A stretch of 15,307 nt of DNA from Gammaproteobacteria bacterium HGW-Gammaproteobacteria-14 (GCA_002840115.1 PGZG01000018.1:1-15307); one strand, 5' to 3'. Numbered from the stretch's first letter, positions 8,061 to 14,987 are shown. Program-made: numbers and translations. The notes: generated from the letters alone by a model not told the origin.

Positions 8061-8147
8061 CTGTCCTGACTTTGGCAGGCCCGCATGACAAAAAAGCCCC
8101 TTCATGAGGGGCTTTAAAACTACCAGGCCGCCTGCCAAACAGGACAG
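8061..8147 (-). other. Long double-stranded stem enclosing the tRNA-fMet terminator, probable RNase III site
   Basis: The arms 8061-8080 and 8130-8147 are complementary over 18 bp (8 plus 10), interrupted only by a 2-nt bulge at 8069-8070. The 49-nt interior contains the first terminator hairpin. In a read-through transcript this would form an extended duplex between tRNA-fMet and rimP mRNA. E. coli RNase III is known to cut between metY and the downstream nusA operon mRNA, so this is the likely counterpart. The complementarity is seen; cleavage is inferred. Confidence 0.6.
8093..8115 (-). terminator. Intrinsic terminator after tRNA-fMet
   Basis: On the minus strand AAAGCCCC pairs with GGGGCTTT (8 bp, 7-nt loop), followed directly by a run of six T including the stem end. 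It lies 48 bp past the CCA end of tRNA-fMet, inside the longer stem 8061-8147. It would end most tRNA transcripts before rimP. Confidence 0.88.
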
Positions 8148-8162
8148 CAGACTACCTCTGTT

Positions 8163-8239
<77 letters not shown>

Positions 8240-8277
8240 ATTAAACCGTTGTGCCTTTTATAGCCCTGCACTGGGCT
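8240..8277 (-). repeat. Leader of intact tRNA-fMet, proximal copy of a tandem duplication
   Basis: These 38 nt directly before the intact tRNA correspond to 38 nt before the decayed copy (8359-8396). They are most alike at the distal end (AGCCC.GTGC.GGGC, 13 of the first 15). The two tRNA 5' ends are 119 nt apart, so tRNA plus leader duplicated as a unit. A TATAAA here (8257-8262) resembles a -10 box but lacks a good -35. Confidence 0.65.
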
Positions 8278-8358
8278 CATATCCCGAAGGTCGTAACACT
8301 CCCTTCGGCTTTTCCGAGGTTGGGAGCCCGACAAACTACCAGACTGCTCCACCCCGCA
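8273..8358 (-). pseudogene. Decayed tandem copy of tRNA-fMet with an internal inversion
   Basis: On the minus strand, 8358-8324 matches the first 35 nt of the intact tRNA-fMet in 33 positions; the two changes are in the 3' D-stem. The match stops in the anticodon stem at GGGCTC. The continuation of the tRNA (ATATCCCGAAGGTCGTA, 16 of 17 matching) is present nearby but on the opposite strand, at plus 8279-8295. Flipping 8279-8323 between the inverted hexamers GGGCTC (8273-8278) and GAGCCC (8324-8329) restores a continuous 5' two thirds of a tRNA. The T-arm, 3' acceptor strand and CCA are absent, replaced by a hairpin (about 8299-8326). It cannot form a functional tRNA. Confidence 0.85.
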
Positions 8359-8396
8359 ACTTAACTTGATGCCGTTTTTACGCCCCGCACCGGGCT
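8359..8396 (-). repeat. Leader of decayed tRNA-fMet, distal copy of the tandem duplication
   Basis: This is the counterpart of 8240-8277, equal in length and ending at the same position relative to the tRNA. About 23 of 38 positions agree without gaps, more if gaps are allowed. It lies within the transcribed region between the promoter and the pseudo-tRNA. Confidence 0.6.
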
Positions 8397-8432
8397 ATTT
8401 CTGACTGGATGCGCATCCGAATCAGGTGCCGA

Positions 8433-8461
8433 ACTATAGTTAGCTGACCCGGGACTGTCAA
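8433..8461 (-). promoter_or_regulatory. Strong sigma70 promoter for the tRNA-fMet transcript
   Basis: On the minus strand a perfect -35 TTGACA (8456-8461) is followed after exactly 17 bp by -10 TATAGT (8433-8438, 5 of 6). An AT-rich stretch (8462-8472) precedes the -35 like an UP element. The sequence after the -10 (TCGGCACC) is GC-rich, as in stable-RNA promoters under stringent control. Initiation is expected near 8426. It would drive tRNA-fMet and, by read-through, rimP-nusA-infB and beyond. Confidence 0.85.
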
Positions 8462-8551
8462 TGTAAATTAAGACGATTTGACGACAGATTCAGGGGAAAA
8501 CGGGCTGATAGTCAGAACGGCGGCCCCGTAGTGGGCAGAGAGTGAATTCCC

Positions 8552-8667
8552 GCTCTTCTATGCGGGTTTATCCCTTTCCGGGACACGCACGAGTACATCC
8601 CTGTAGCTCATCTCCGCCATCCATGGCTCCGATGGTCCCGGAAAGGGATAAACCCGCACAGAAGAGC
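8552..8667. repeat. 116-bp palindromic element with 33-bp terminal inverted repeats (MITE/REP-like)
   Basis: The arms 8552-8584 and 8635-8667 are complementary at 32 of 33 positions. The 50-bp centre holds two further hairpins. One is GAGTACA with TGTAGCTC (8591-8609, one bulge). The other is CATC-tcc-GCCAT-cc-ATGGC-tcc-GATG (8609-8634), ending exactly at the right arm. No reading frame of significance lies inside and no clear target-site duplication is visible. It sits between the tRNA-Leu terminator and the tRNA-fMet promoter. The form suggests a mobile or dispersed non-coding element; its family is not known to me from the sequence alone. Confidence 0.75.
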
Positions 8668-8716
8668 TCGCAGCATGCTTCTTGCAAACTTCTCAACCCT
8701 CGAAGGACCGGAAAGC

Positions 8717-8744
8717 AAAAAGGCGCCCATTATGGACGCCTTTT
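8717..8744 (-). terminator. Intrinsic terminator after tRNA-Leu
   Basis: On the minus strand AAAAGGCGTCC pairs with GGGCGCCTTTT (11 bp including one G:U, 5-nt loop ATAAT), followed by T. It begins 6 bp past the tRNA-Leu CCA end. It probably ends the whole upstream unit running through secG and tRNA-Leu. Confidence 0.9.
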
Positions 8745-8749
8745 CAGAT

Positions 8750-8835
8750 TGGTGCCGAAGGCCGGACTCGAACCGGCACGGGCTACGCCCACTACCCCCT
8801 CAAGATAGCGTGTCTACCAATTTCACCACTTCGGC
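8750..8835 (-). tRNA. tRNA-Leu (GAG)
   Basis: This 86-nt class II tRNA has a 7-bp acceptor stem (GCCGAAG with CTTCGGC), a D-loop with TTGGTAGA, and anticodon stem CTATC/GGTAG (one T:G pair). The loop TTGAGGG gives anticodon GAG, reading CTC and CTT codons. It has a long variable arm (GGGC-GTA-GCCC), a T-arm GCCGG-TTCGAGT-CCGGC and encoded CCA (8750-8752). It lies 30 bp after secG, matching E. coli, where leuU (GAG) follows secG. It is probably cotranscribed with secG and released by processing. Confidence 0.97.
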
Positions 8836-8865
8836 TTGTGCTGCAAACGCCCCCGACAAGCAGGT

Positions 8866-9258
8866 TTACTCAACCACTGGCACATCGGCGGCCGGCGATT
8901 CTACATCAAGCTGTGGAACATCCGCAGCGTTTTCTTCGATCATCGGAAACTCGCTATCCAGCATGGGAATATCCTGCTGTTGCTGCAGTTTCTGCAAAGC
9001 CGGCAGCAGCTCCACATTGGCACTGATCTGCTGACGGGCATGCCAAGCCAGAGCAAGACTGGTCAGCATAAAAATCGCCGCCAGAATCGCTGTGGCACGA
9101 GTCAGGAAGTTGGCTGCTCCGGCGCTACCGAAGAAGGTTTGCGAGCCACCGCCGCCAAAAGAAGCGCCGGCATCGGCGCCTTTACCATGTTGAATGAGTA
9201 CCAGACCAACCAGAGCAAGGGCTGTCAGTATGTGTACTACGTGAAGCAGGATATCCAT
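8866..9258 (-). CDS. secG: Preprotein translocase subunit SecG
   Basis: SecG is the small accessory subunit of the SecYEG inner-membrane channel and stimulates SecA-driven protein export. The 130-residue product has two hydrophobic segments (about 4-22 and 53-73). They flank the conserved cytoplasmic loop HGKGADAGASFGGG (24-37) and FFGSAGAANFLTR. The tail after residue 74 is hydrophilic and Gln/Pro/Glu-rich, longer than the E. coli tail but typical of the variable C-terminus. The ATG at 9258 has GGA 5 nt upstream and gives a start comparable to E. coli SecG; the frame extends to 9291 without support. It begins 11 bp after tpiA and is followed by tRNA-Leu, a conserved arrangement. Confidence 0.95.
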   Translation of the reverse strand: MDILLHVVHILTALALVGLVLIQHGKGADAGASFGGGGSQTFFGSAGAANFLTRATAILAAIFMLTSLALAWHARQQISANVELLPALQKLQQQQDIPMLDSEFPMIEENAADVPQLDVESPAADVPVVE

Positions 9259-9269
9259 GATTGTCCGTT

Positions 9270-10022
9270 TTACGCTGTTGCCGCCTGACAAATGGCGAGA
9301 AATGTCTCCGCGTCTAGTGACGCACCCCCGATCAGGCCACCATCAATATCGGTGCCAGCAAAAAGGGAGGCGGCATTATCCGCCTTTACGCTGCCGCCGT
9401 AAAGAAGCCGCGTAGCCTGTGCCCGCACCTCGCCAATGGCACCAACAAGCCGCTCACGGATAAAGCGATGCACCGCTTGGGCCTGCTCCGGCGTAGCCGT
9501 CATGCCGGTACCAATGGCCCAAACCGGCTCATAGGCGACGATAAAGTGCTCAGCTTTCTCAGCACCCAAGGTCAGCACCGCATCCATCTGACGGGCAATG
9601 ACGGTCTCAGTATCCCCTGCCTCTCGCTCCTGCAAAGTTTCTCCGACACAGAGGATTGGCGTTAACCCCGCCTCAAGAGCGCTATAAAACTTACCTGCAA
9701 CCACCGCATCGCTTTCCGAAAACAGCTGCCGTCGCTCCGAATGCCCCACCAAAACGTGGGAACAACCAACGTCCGCGAGCATCCCGGAAGACACTTCCCC
9801 GGTAAAAGCACCATCCTCACTACCGCCCAGGTTCTGACCTCCCAGCAACACCCCGGAAGAAGCCAATTGCGCGCCGACCCGCTCGAGATAAGGCGCAGGC
9901 GGACATAACAGCACATCCACACCCGCAGGTACGGCGGCTGCGATTTCTGTCGCCAGCCGGGAGGCCATTTCACGCCGCCCGTTCATTTTCCAGTTACCTG
10001 CAACCAGTGGTTTTCTCAACAT
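9270..10022 (-). CDS. tpiA: Triosephosphate isomerase
   Basis: TpiA interconverts dihydroxyacetone phosphate and glyceraldehyde 3-phosphate in the cytoplasm, in glycolysis and gluconeogenesis. The 250-residue product is a full TIM barrel. The active site is complete: Lys12 in GNWKMNG, His94 in VGHSERR and Glu165 in AYEPVWAIGTG, with the phosphate-binding LYGGSVK and GGLIGGASL near the C-terminus. The residue after the loop-6 motif is Met rather than the Lys of E. coli, a tolerated position. The start is the ATG at 10022 with GGGGAG 4 nt upstream. The frame continues to 10043 without a better site. It lies 62 bp after glmM and 11 bp before secG. The glmM-tpiA-secG order is the Pseudomonas arrangement. 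Confidence 0.97.
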   Translation of the reverse strand: MLRKPLVAGNWKMNGRREMASRLATEIAAAVPAGVDVLLCPPAPYLERVGAQLASSGVLLGGQNLGGSEDGAFTGEVSSGMLADVGCSHVLVGHSERRQLFSESDAVVAGKFYSALEAGLTPILCVGETLQEREAGDTETVIARQMDAVLTLGAEKAEHFIVAYEPVWAIGTGMTATPEQAQAVHRFIRERLVGAIGEVRAQATRLLYGGSVKADNAASLFAGTDIDGGLIGGASLDAETFLAICQAATA

Positions 10023-10084
10023 TGCACTCCCCGAGCCATTCAAACCGACAAAGAGCTGTCAGCCGTATCCAGACCACAACCCAT

Positions 10085-11431
10085 TCAGGCGGTCACTTCG
10101 GCGATCACCGCCGCCAACGTCTCGCAAAGACGAGATACCATCAATTCGTCTTCACCCTCAACCATCACTCGAACCAGCGGCTCGGTGCCAGAGGGGCGTA
10201 ACAAAACACGACCACGACCGCCAAGCTCCTGCTCTGCCTCCTGAAGTGCTTTTTGAACCCACTGATTTTGCATAAACCCGGTGCGGTTTGGACCGCGAAC
10301 ATTAATCATTTTTTGCGGCACCGAACGCAGGCCGGATAAAGCATCGCGCAACGAACGCCCACTACTGACCAGCGCCGCCAGCACCTGCAATGCCGAAACA
10401 ATACCATCGCCCGTAGTGGTACGATCCAGACAGATGATATGACCAGAGGACTCACCACCCAGCAACCAGCCGTTCCTGTCCAGCGCCTCCATAACATAGC
10501 GATCGCCCACCGCCGCACGATGGAACGGAATGCCCGCATCGGCGAACGCCAACTCCAAGCCAAAGTTACTCATCTGTGTGCCGACAACGCCATCAAGGGA
10601 CTGTCGCTGATGTCGATCCATCGCGAGAATGTAGAGCAGTTGATCGCCGTCCACCAAAACTCCCTGATCGTCTACCATCAACACTCGATCTGCATCGCCA
10701 TCAAAAGCGATGCCAATATCCGCACGCACTTCAACCACTTTTTGCTGCAATGCTTCCGGGTGAGTGCTGCCACAGTCAAGATTGATATTGACGCCATCAG
10801 GCTCACGGCCAATGGCGATCACCTCAGCACCCAGCTCCTCAAACACATCCGGCGCAATGTGATAGCAAGCACCGTGAGCGCAATCAACCACAATGCGCAG
10901 ACCTTTGAGACTAAAAGGTGCAGGGACCGTACTTTTGCAAAACTCAATATACCGACCCCGAGCGTCGTTAATACGGCGCACCTTGCCAAGCTGATCCGCC
11001 GTCACCATACGCATCGGCTCATCAAGCACCCGCTCGATTTCCAGCTCCACCTCATCGGCCAGCTTGCGACCATTAGCGCCAAAAAACTTGATGCCATTAT
11101 CGGTGTAAGGGTTATGGGATGCGGAAATCACAATTCCCGCTTGAGCGCGGAATGTGCGAGTCAAATAGGCAATAGCAGGGGTGGGCATAGGCCCCAAAAG
11201 ACGAACATCCACTCCTGCGGCCGAAATCCCCGCTTCCAATGCAGACTCAAACATATATCCCGAACTACGAGTATCTTTGCCAATGAGGATTTTGTTTTCC
11301 AGATTGCTATCGCCATCGCGCATCAGCACACGCCCCGCTGCCCAACCAAGGCGCAACACAAAATCCGGAGTGATCGGAGCCTGACCAACAGTCCCGCGAA
11401 TGCCATCAGTGCCAAAATATTTTCGTGTCAT
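10085..11431 (-). CDS. glmM: Phosphoglucosamine mutase
   Basis: GlmM converts glucosamine 6-phosphate to glucosamine 1-phosphate, a step towards UDP-N-acetylglucosamine for peptidoglycan and lipopolysaccharide. The 448-residue product has all four phosphohexomutase sites. These are the phosphorylated serine (Ser105) in ISASHNP, the metal loop DGDADR (244-249), the sugar loop GGESSGH (325-331) and the phosphate loop RPSGTEP (412-418). The N-terminus RKYFGTDGIRG is typical of GlmM rather than of phosphomannomutase. The ATG at 11431 overlaps the folP stop codon in ATGA, and GAGG lies about 9 nt upstream, so translation is probably coupled. The folP-glmM pair is conserved in gammaproteobacteria. 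Identity is secure. Confidence 0.98.
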   Translation of the reverse strand: MTRKYFGTDGIRGTVGQAPITPDFVLRLGWAAGRVLMRDGDSNLENKILIGKDTRSSGYMFESALEAGISAAGVDVRLLGPMPTPAIAYLTRTFRAQAGIVISASHNPYTDNGIKFFGANGRKLADEVELEIERVLDEPMRMVTADQLGKVRRINDARGRYIEFCKSTVPAPFSLKGLRIVVDCAHGACYHIAPDVFEELGAEVIAIGREPDGVNINLDCGSTHPEALQQKVVEVRADIGIAFDGDADRVLMVDDQGVLVDGDQLLYILAMDRHQRQSLDGVVGTQMSNFGLELAFADAGIPFHRAAVGDRYVMEALDRNGWLLGGESSGHIICLDRTTTGDGIVSALQVLAALVSSGRSLRDALSGLRSVPQKMINVRGPNRTGFMQNQWVQKALQEAEQELGGRGRVLLRPSGTEPLVRVMVEGEDELMVSRLCETLAAVIAEVTA

Positions 11432-12279
11432 CCGTTCGTGTCCTCGTAAGGGCGCAGCGCCTGTAGTAAGCGCAGTGCATCAACGGTTTCCGCCACATCA
11501 TGTACGCGTAATATGCTGGCGCCACGCTCCGCCGCCAACAACGCCAACGCAACGCTACCAATTAGACGCTGATCCACCGGGCGCCCCGTTAAACGGCCAA
11601 TCATGGATTTTCTCGACAACCCTGCCAGCAACGGTAATCCAGCTTGCGCCAAACGCGGCAATCCGGACAACAGGGCAAGGTTATGTGCATCATTTTTACC
11701 AAAGCCGAAACCGGGATCCAGAACCAGACGGTGCAGAGGAATTCCACCTCTGACGCAAGCATCAATGCGCTGCTGCAGGAATGCCATAACTTCAACCACC
11801 ACATCCTGATAGGTCGGCGCTTGTTGCATGGACTGGGGGTCACCTTGCATATGCATCAAGCACACCGGCAATCCTGTAGTTGCCGCCGCAGCCAGCGCTC
11901 CAGGGCGTAGCAATGCACGCACATCATTAATCATTCCGGCGCCGGCTGCTGCCGCAGTGGTCATAACCTCTGGCGTGGAAGTATCCACCGAAATAACCAC
12001 TTCCAGTTCCGCTGCGATTCGCTCCAGTGCGGGCATCACCCGATCCAGCTCTTGCTGCACACTAACCTGCGCCGCGCCAGGACGGGTGGACTCACCACCA
12101 ATATCAATAATAGCAGCACCAGCATCCACCATAGCCGATGCCTGTCGCAATGCAGCCTCTGCGTTAATGTATTGGCCGCCATCGGAAAATGAATCGGGGG
12201 TGACATTTAGCACCCCCATAACGACCGGCGCGGACAGGGTGAGTGTCCGCGCCGCGCACTGCAAAGTCTCAGTCATCAT
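11428..12279 (-). CDS. folP: Dihydropteroate synthase
   Basis: FolP condenses 6-hydroxymethyl-7,8-dihydropterin diphosphate with p-aminobenzoate to form dihydropteroate in folate synthesis; it is the sulfonamide target. The 283-residue product has the family motifs in order: GVLNVTPDSFSDGG (22-35), DIGGESTRPGA (59-69), the pterin-site INDVR (116-120), DPGFGFGK (187-194) and GLSRKSMIG (219-227). Nothing visible resembles the insertions of acquired Sul enzymes, so it looks chromosomal. Two adjacent ATG codons (12279 and 12276) could start it. The first overlaps the ftsH stop by 1 nt (TGATG) and no Shine-Dalgarno sequence is obvious, so translation probably depends on terminating ftsH ribosomes. 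The 3' end overlaps glmM by 4 nt. Confidence 0.97.
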   Translation of the reverse strand: MMTETLQCAARTLTLSAPVVMGVLNVTPDSFSDGGQYINAEAALRQASAMVDAGAAIIDIGGESTRPGAAQVSVQQELDRVMPALERIAAELEVVISVDTSTPEVMTTAAAAGAGMINDVRALLRPGALAAAATTGLPVCLMHMQGDPQSMQQAPTYQDVVVEVMAFLQQRIDACVRGGIPLHRLVLDPGFGFGKNDAHNLALLSGLPRLAQAGLPLLAGLSRKSMIGRLTGRPVDQRLIGSVALALLAAERGASILRVHDVAETVDALRLLQALRPYEDTNG

Positions 12280-14207
12280 CAGTGAGTGTTCGCTGGACCA
12301 CCAATCGGCTTATCGCCATCCTGAACGTCCGCCGGTTTCTCCGACTCCGCACTCACACCGCCGGAAGAATCGGAGTCACCCCAATCCTTCGGTGGCCGCG
12401 GCGGCTTACCGCTCATGATGTCATCAATCTGGTCCGCATCAATGGTTTCATATTGCATCAACGCCTGAGCCATGGCTTCCAGCTTGTCCCGGTTTGCCTC
12501 CAGAATTTTCTTGGCACGACCGTAGCACAGATCAATAATCGCACGAACTTCACGGTCGATTTCTTCTGCAGTCTGCTCAGACATATGCTTGCTTTGCGTG
12601 ACCGACTTACCCAGAAACACTTCGCCTTCATCTTCTTCGTAGGCCAGCGGACCAAGCTTTTCGGAAAGACCCCACTTGGTGACCATGGCTCGAGCCATTT
12701 TGGTCGCCCGCTCAATATCATTGGAGGCGCCCGTGGTCACTCCATCAAAACCAAGCGTCAACTCTTCGGCGATACGACCACCGAAAAGGGAGCAAATCAT
12801 ACTTTCCAGCGCCCGTTTCGATTGCGAGTATTTATCTTCCTCCGGCAAATACATGGTCACACCCAGAGCACGGCCACGAGGAATAATACTGACCTTATAA
12901 ACCGGGTCATGCTCCGGCACCAATCGACCAACAATGGCGTGGCCTGCTTCATGGTATGCCGTGTTCAGTTTTTCTTTATCGTTCATCACCATGGAGCGCC
13001 GTTCTGCACCCATCATGATTTTGTCTTTTGCTTTTTCGAACTCTTCCATATTAACAGTGCGCTTGTTTGCACGGGCGGCAAACAACGCAGCTTCATTCAC
13101 CAGGTTGGCAAGATCCGCACCAGAGAACCCCGGCGTGCCCCGAGCAATCAAGGCTGGCTTGACGTCATCACCCACAGGGACCGTACGCATATGCACCTTG
13201 ATAATCTGTTCACGACCACGAACATCCGGCAACGGCACAACCACCTGACGATCGAAACGACCAGGGCGCAGCAACGCAGCATCAAGCACATCAGGTCGGT
13301 TAGTGGCAGCAATGACAATCACGCCCTCCGTACCTTCAAAACCGTCCATTTCCACCAGCAGCTGGTTCAGGGTTTGCTCGCGCTCGTCATGGCCGCCACC
13401 AAGCCCGGCGCCACGGGAGCGGCCAACCGCATCAATCTCGTCGATAAAAATAATGCAGGGAGCATGCTTCTTGGCCTGCTCGAACATATCGCGCACCCGG
13501 GAGGCACCGACACCGACAAACATTTCGACAAAGTCCGAACCGGAGATGGAGAAAAACGGCACCTTGGCTTCACCGGCAATCGCTTTCGCCAACAGCGTTT
13601 TACCGGTACCGGGAGACCCGACCATCAACACACCACGGGGAATCTTGCCGCCGAGGCGCTGAAACTTGCCCGGATCGCGCAGGAACTCAACCAGCTCCTG
13701 AACTTCATCCTTAGCTTCTTCAACACCGGCAACATCAGCAAAGGTGGTTTTGATTTGATCCTCACCCAGCAAGCGAGCACGGCTCTTACCGAAAGTCATG
13801 GGGCCAGCGCCACCACGACCACCGCCTTGCATCTGCCGCATAAAGAAAATGAAGATCGCCAGAATCAGGAGAATCGGCAGAATCGACAGGAACAGCTGAG
13901 TCAGAAAACTCTGACGCTGCGGCTCACGACCCACCACTGCCACCCGGTTCTGATGCAACGCCGGCAACAGGTCGAGATCCAGTACCGGCGGCTTGATGGT
14001 TTCAAAAGCTTTGCCATCGGCCATCTCACCAATAATACGGTGCTCGTCGATGGTGACCTGACGAACATCACCACGCTCAACCATGGAAATAAAGGTGGAA
14101 TAATCAATGCGCTGGCTAACGGGCTGCGGACTGATGCTCTGTGCCACTACATACAGCACCCCGGCAATTACCAACCAGAGCACTATATTACGGGTCATGT
14201 CGTTCAA
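12279..14207 (-). CDS. ftsH: ATP-dependent zinc metalloprotease FtsH
   Basis: FtsH is the hexameric inner-membrane AAA protease that degrades damaged membrane proteins and regulators such as sigma32 and LpxC. In the 642-residue product, transmembrane segments lie at about 7-24 and 105-123, flanking a periplasmic domain. The AAA module has Walker A GSPGTGKT (197-204, Ser where E. coli has Pro), Walker B FIDEID (254-259), pore loop MFVGVG and the second region of homology ending RPGRFDRQ. The protease has zinc site HEAGH (419-423) and Asp497. The tail is Gly/Ser/Asp-rich. The start is uncertain. TTG at 14207 has GAGG spaced 6 nt, whereas the ATG at 14198 (MTRNIVLWL), which aligns with E. coli, lacks a good site. 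I kept TTG. It follows rlmE by 58 bp, the classic rlmE-ftsH pair. Confidence 0.97.
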   Translation of the reverse strand: MNDMTRNIVLWLVIAGVLYVVAQSISPQPVSQRIDYSTFISMVERGDVRQVTIDEHRIIGEMADGKAFETIKPPVLDLDLLPALHQNRVAVVGREPQRQSFLTQLFLSILPILLILAIFIFFMRQMQGGGRGGAGPMTFGKSRARLLGEDQIKTTFADVAGVEEAKDEVQELVEFLRDPGKFQRLGGKIPRGVLMVGSPGTGKTLLAKAIAGEAKVPFFSISGSDFVEMFVGVGASRVRDMFEQAKKHAPCIIFIDEIDAVGRSRGAGLGGGHDEREQTLNQLLVEMDGFEGTEGVIVIAATNRPDVLDAALLRPGRFDRQVVVPLPDVRGREQIIKVHMRTVPVGDDVKPALIARGTPGFSGADLANLVNEAALFAARANKRTVNMEEFEKAKDKIMMGAERRSMVMNDKEKLNTAYHEAGHAIVGRLVPEHDPVYKVSIIPRGRALGVTMYLPEEDKYSQSKRALESMICSLFGGRIAEELTLGFDGVTTGASNDIERATKMARAMVTKWGLSEKLGPLAYEEDEGEVFLGKSVTQSKHMSEQTAEEIDREVRAIIDLCYGRAKKILEANRDKLEAMAQALMQYETIDADQIDDIMSGKPPRPPKDWGDSDSSGGVSAESEKPADVQDGDKPIGGPANTH

Positions 14208-14220
14208 ACTTCACCTCTTG

Positions 14221-14236
14221 CCCGACACTGGTCGGG
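14221..14236 (-). other. Small stem-loop in the rlmE-ftsH gap
   Basis: CCCGAC pairs with GTCGGG around a 4-nt loop, 13 nt before the ftsH start. No T run follows, so it is not a terminator. It lies just ahead of the GAGG and could affect ftsH translation or mRNA stability. No further support is visible. Confidence 0.4.
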
Positions 14237-14265
14237 AACCGGAATGGACATTAGTGTCGCCAAAG

Positions 14266-14886
14266 TTACACCATTTTCAGGCCTGACCCCAGAAGATAGA
14301 CCTCATTAGAACGAGGTCTGCTGGCGGCAGGCTTGCGTGTTACTACGGTACGGAAGCTGTCGTGAAGGGATCGTCGGAACTCTTCGATGCCCTCCCCCTG
14401 AAACGCCTTGACCAGAAACCGGCCCTCCGGTTCCAGCACAGTCTTCGCCATATCCAACGCCAACTCCGCCAGATACATGGCCCGCGGTTGGTCTACCGCC
14501 CTACTACCACTCATATTGGGGGCCATATCGGAAATTACAAGGTCCGCCTTGCCACCAAGGGCTGCCAGTATCTGCTGGAAAACTTCATCTTCACGGAAGT
14601 CCCCCTGAATAAAGGTCACTCCAGGCAAGGGCTCCATCTCCAGGATGTCCGACGCCAGCACCGTGCCATGGTCTCCCACCAGTCTGGCCGCCACCTGGGA
14701 CCAGCCACCGGGCGCCGCACCAAGGTCCAGCACCCGCATTCCTGAACGGAACAGGCGATCTTTATCGTTGATCTCGATCAGCTTGTAACAGGCCCGGGAA
14801 CGATAGCCCTCCGCCTGAGCCTTGGCCACCCAGGAATCATTAAAGTGCTCCTGAAGCCAGCGCTGACTGCTTTTTGAACGTGCCAT
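14266..14886 (-). CDS. rlmE: 23S rRNA (uridine-2552-2'-O)-methyltransferase RlmE (FtsJ/RrmJ)
   Basis: RlmE methylates the 2'-O of U2552 in the 23S rRNA A-loop using S-adenosylmethionine, a heat-shock-linked late step of 50S assembly. The 206-residue product has a Rossmann-type methyltransferase fold with motif I VLDLGAAPGGWSQ (52-64). The catalytic and binding residues corresponding to E. coli Lys38, Asp83, Asp124, Lys164 and Glu199 are all present. They are Lys35 (YKL), Asp80 (SDI), Asp120 (SDMAPNMSG), Lys160 (LVKAFQG) and Glu195 (NEVYLL). The ATG at 14886 has only a weak GGTAA upstream. It is the first gene of the leftward cluster, divergent from yhbY across 101 bp and 58 bp before ftsH, as in E. 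coli. I did not find a convincing heat-shock promoter. Confidence 0.97.
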   Translation of the reverse strand: MARSKSSQRWLQEHFNDSWVAKAQAEGYRSRACYKLIEINDKDRLFRSGMRVLDLGAAPGGWSQVAARLVGDHGTVLASDILEMEPLPGVTFIQGDFREDEVFQQILAALGGKADLVISDMAPNMSGSRAVDQPRAMYLAELALDMAKTVLEPEGRFLVKAFQGEGIEEFRRSLHDSFRTVVTRKPAASRPRSNEVYLLGSGLKMV

Positions 14887-14987
14887 CGGTTACCGTATCA
14901 GGATTGCGTTGTCGCGGTTAGAATACCCGCCCTTTTGAATCATCGCATGGCCGGCACGACGACCGGTCTTGCCTAGCGGAGAACAGC
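14887..14987. promoter_or_regulatory. Divergent intergenic region between rlmE and yhbY
   Basis: This 101-bp gap must hold the promoters for both directions. A -10-like TAGAAT (plus 14919-14924) overlaps a TATTCT-like box on the minus strand, but neither has a good -35 at 16-18 bp. A GGAG sits 6 nt before the yhbY ATG. No operator or sigma32 consensus is evident. It is called from position, not from strong motifs. Confidence 0.3.

Noticed and set aside
8257..8262. TATAAA just before the intact tRNA-fMet as its own promoter
   Set aside because: The sequence 16-18 bp upstream has no credible -35, whereas the promoter at 8433-8461 is near consensus. It could have weak activity, but I did not call it.
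8542..9034. Several short plus-strand frames over the palindromic element, tRNA-Leu and the end of secG
   Set aside because: They run through an inverted repeat, a terminator and a tRNA gene, have no ribosome-binding sites of note and resemble no protein family.
13601..13640. Walker A GSPGTGKT in FtsH as a defective site
   Set aside because: The Ser replaces a Pro at a free position of the GxxGxGKT pattern; all catalytic residues are present.
12243..14309. A 688-codon open frame on the plus strand
   Set aside because: It is antisense to ftsH and has no family motif and no neighbouring plus-strand gene. FtsH on the minus strand is complete.
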